Shown: positions 5,771 to 6,850 of the stretch, piece after piece | Layout: the number at the start of each line of letters is the position of its first letter | Position numbering within the stretch: the stretch's first letter is position 1 | DNA from: Caldisericota bacterium | GTDB lineage: Bacteria; Caldisericota; Caldisericia; Cryosericales; Cryosericaceae | Length of the DNA stretch: 6,850 bases | Assembly (NCBI GenBank): GCA_026390285.1 | Contig: JAPLGH010000056.1 | Coordinates: 1-6,850, forward strand | Direction: 5' to 3' | The notes under the pieces: generated by a model | Database searches by the model: none | What the model saw: the letters and a program-made list of their open reading frames with translations, nothing else | What the model was told of the DNA's origin: nothing | Translations under genes and position numbers: made by a program

Positions 5771-6691
5771 ATGAAGAGAGTCACCGCAGTTCTGCTCGTC
5801 CTCAGTCTACTGCTCGTCGCAGGTTGTGGCAAGCCGGCTCCGACCTCACAGCAGGGAAAGGTGAGCATTTTGGTCGCTGATGACACCGGGGCTTCCATAG
5901 GGGGAGTTGCTGTCACGTTGACAGACGGCGACGGCAAGGTACTGAGCGCTACATCCAGTGCCGACGGGGCAGCCGTGTTCAACGCCGTAGCCTATGGCGA
6001 CTACGATGTCGCATCGTCCATGAAGGGATATGCCGACGGGACAGATATGATCACTGTCGACTCCAGCAGCCAGGAAGTCTCCCTGAGCATGACCTCAAAC
6101 ACGGCGAACTCTGCTGGCTCTGGTCAGGACAGTACCGCAATTGGTGATGCCTCTATCATCGACTCGCTCACAAGCTACCGCTACAAGTGGACGACACTTT
6201 CGGAAGGAGACACCACAGCCTCGGTCGTAGAAGGGGGCACGGAGAAGCCCGCGAGCGAGTACTACATCATGCGTGACAAGGACGGGAAGACCCAGCTCGA
6301 GTTCTACAAGGTCGACGGGACAGTCAAGATGGGCAGTGGAAACAGTTGGCAGACGCTTACTGGTGACGAAGCCAAGAACTTCGGCTATGGCGACACATTC
6401 GTCACCACTCTCACCGGAAGCTACTCGGACATGAAGAGCAAATCGTCGGATTATAAGAAGTCCGATGGAGGTTCGGTCAATGGGTACGACACGGACAAGT
6501 ATACCTATAGTGTCGACGTCAACGGAACAACTCTTACTTCGGTCGGCTATTTCATCAAGAGCGGGGAGTTCAAGGGGGCCATGACGCGCTATGACATCTC
6601 GTACCAGAACGACAAGGACGCGACCAAGCGCAGTGGATTTACGATCGACACCTACGACCTCAACAAGTCGCTTGGGATAAAGCTGCCCTGA
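5771..6691 (+). CDS. Two-domain lipoprotein of unknown function
   Basis: A secreted, lipid-anchored protein of 306 residues. The N-terminus MKR plus a Leu/Val-rich core ends in the lipobox VAGC, with the acylated cysteine at position 19. Residues about 29-108 read like a carboxypeptidase-regulatory/PEGA-type beta sandwich (VAVTLTDGDGKVL, then DGAAVFNAVAYGDYDV). A Ser/Ala/Gly-rich linker (108-126) leads to a beta-rich domain (about 129-306) full of Tyr, Ser, Thr, Lys and Asp; phrases such as LEFYKVDGTVKMGSGNSWQTL followed by a strand-rich half would suit a LolA/LppX-like lipid-binding fold, but that is a guess from composition and order. The ATG has AGAGGAGG 6 nt upstream (5757-5764). It stands alone, divergent from the exporter, with its own promoter and an end hairpin. 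Residue +2 after the cysteine is Gly, not Asp, so inner-membrane retention by the Lol Asp+2 rule (if a diderm) is not indicated. Confidence 0.82.
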   Translation: MKRVTAVLLVLSLLLVAGCGKPAPTSQQGKVSILVADDTGASIGGVAVTLTDGDGKVLSATSSADGAAVFNAVAYGDYDVASSMKGYADGTDMITVDSSSQEVSLSMTSNTANSAGSGQDSTAIGDASIIDSLTSYRYKWTTLSEGDTTASVVEGGTEKPASEYYIMRDKDGKTQLEFYKVDGTVKMGSGNSWQTLTGDEAKNFGYGDTFVTTLTGSYSDMKSKSSDYKKSDGGSVNGYDTDKYTYSVDVNGTTLTSVGYFIKSGEFKGAMTRYDISYQNDKDATKRSGFTIDTYDLNKSLGIKLP

Positions 6692-6699
6692 CCGAGTGA

Positions 6700-6748
6700 G
6701 CACTGGAGGCGGCACTTCGCGGCGTTTCCAGGTTGCTGGAGCCAGTGC
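6700..6748 (+). repeat. Nested inverted repeats in the 3' region of the lipoprotein gene
   Basis: GCACTGG (6700-6706) pairs with CCAGTGC (6742-6748), enclosing a smaller stem TCCAG-GTTG-CTGGA (6727-6740). The structure starts 8 nt after the stop codon and precedes the strong GC hairpin. It could protect the message end or be part of a two-step terminator; no T tract follows it. Confidence 0.45.
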
Positions 6749-6765
6749 CGAGGGGAAATGAAGAA

Positions 6766-6787
6766 GCGGGGGGCTTGCGCCCCCCGC
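6766..6787. terminator. Strong GC hairpin, probably a bidirectional terminator
   Basis: GCGGGGGGC (6766-6774), tetraloop TTGC, GCCCCCCGC (6779-6787) form a perfect 9-bp stem. On the + strand the tail GGTTGTCGT is only weakly T-rich; on the - strand the stem is followed by TTCTTCATTT, a better U tract. It therefore probably ends the lipoprotein transcript and also one arriving from the right on the opposite strand. Bases 6788-6850 show no gene that I can support. Confidence 0.7.
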
Positions 6788-6850
6788 GGTTGTCGTACGG
6801 TGGTTGGAGAAAGAAAGTCGGAACCTTCTCATCTAACACGTTGCATATGG

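Noticed and set aside
6095..6832. A 245-codon minus-strand frame opposite the lipoprotein gene.
   Set aside because: The + strand frame has a lipobox, strong ribosome site, promoter and end hairpin; the minus frame crosses the hairpin and shows no domain.

Overview
The window is a fairly GC-rich bacterial chromosome segment with strong AGGAGG-type ribosome binding sites, sigma70-like promoter elements and a classical lipoprotein signal. I cannot name the organism from the sequence. No tRNA, rRNA, CRISPR array, intact transposase or phage gene was seen, and most of the region reads as ordinary chromosomal housekeeping and accessory genes.

Layout from left to right: (1) The 3' part of a homoserine kinase gene (thrB, + strand) runs off the left edge and ends at 550, followed by a terminator-like hairpin. 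(2) A 476-base convergent intergenic region (551-1026) follows. It carries inverted and direct copies of a CCACTTT motif, which may be the end of an IS21-like element, and a compact cluster of DnaA-box-like nonamers (825-912). (3) Four genes lie on the - strand. From right to left, in transcription order, they are an MFS exporter (5592-4288), an aminoglycoside-phosphotransferase-like kinase (4249-3440), a P-loop kinase-like protein of unknown function (3309-2590) and a 490-residue fold-type II PLP enzyme related to cysteine synthase (2499-1027). (4) A divergent intergenic region (5593-5770) carries a good + strand promoter with a 7-bp dyad at the expected start of transcription. (5) A two-domain lipoprotein of unknown function (5771-6691, + strand) ends in a structured 3' region with a very strong GC hairpin.

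The exporter and the APH-like kinase are 38 nt apart and almost certainly cotranscribed; together they look like a small-molecule export plus phosphorylation (possible resistance) unit. The P-loop gene has its own recognisable promoter and is followed by an intrinsic terminator, so it and the PLP enzyme are probably separate transcripts. The left edge (thrB) points to threonine biosynthesis; the PLP enzyme is in a superfamily that includes threonine synthase and cysteine synthase, but it converges on thrB rather than sharing its operon.

I did not find a convincing new multi-gene system. The items most worth a second look are the DnaA-box-like cluster, the possible IS end next to it, the two poorly characterised enzymes (P-loop and PLP), and the lipoprotein with its promoter-proximal dyad.
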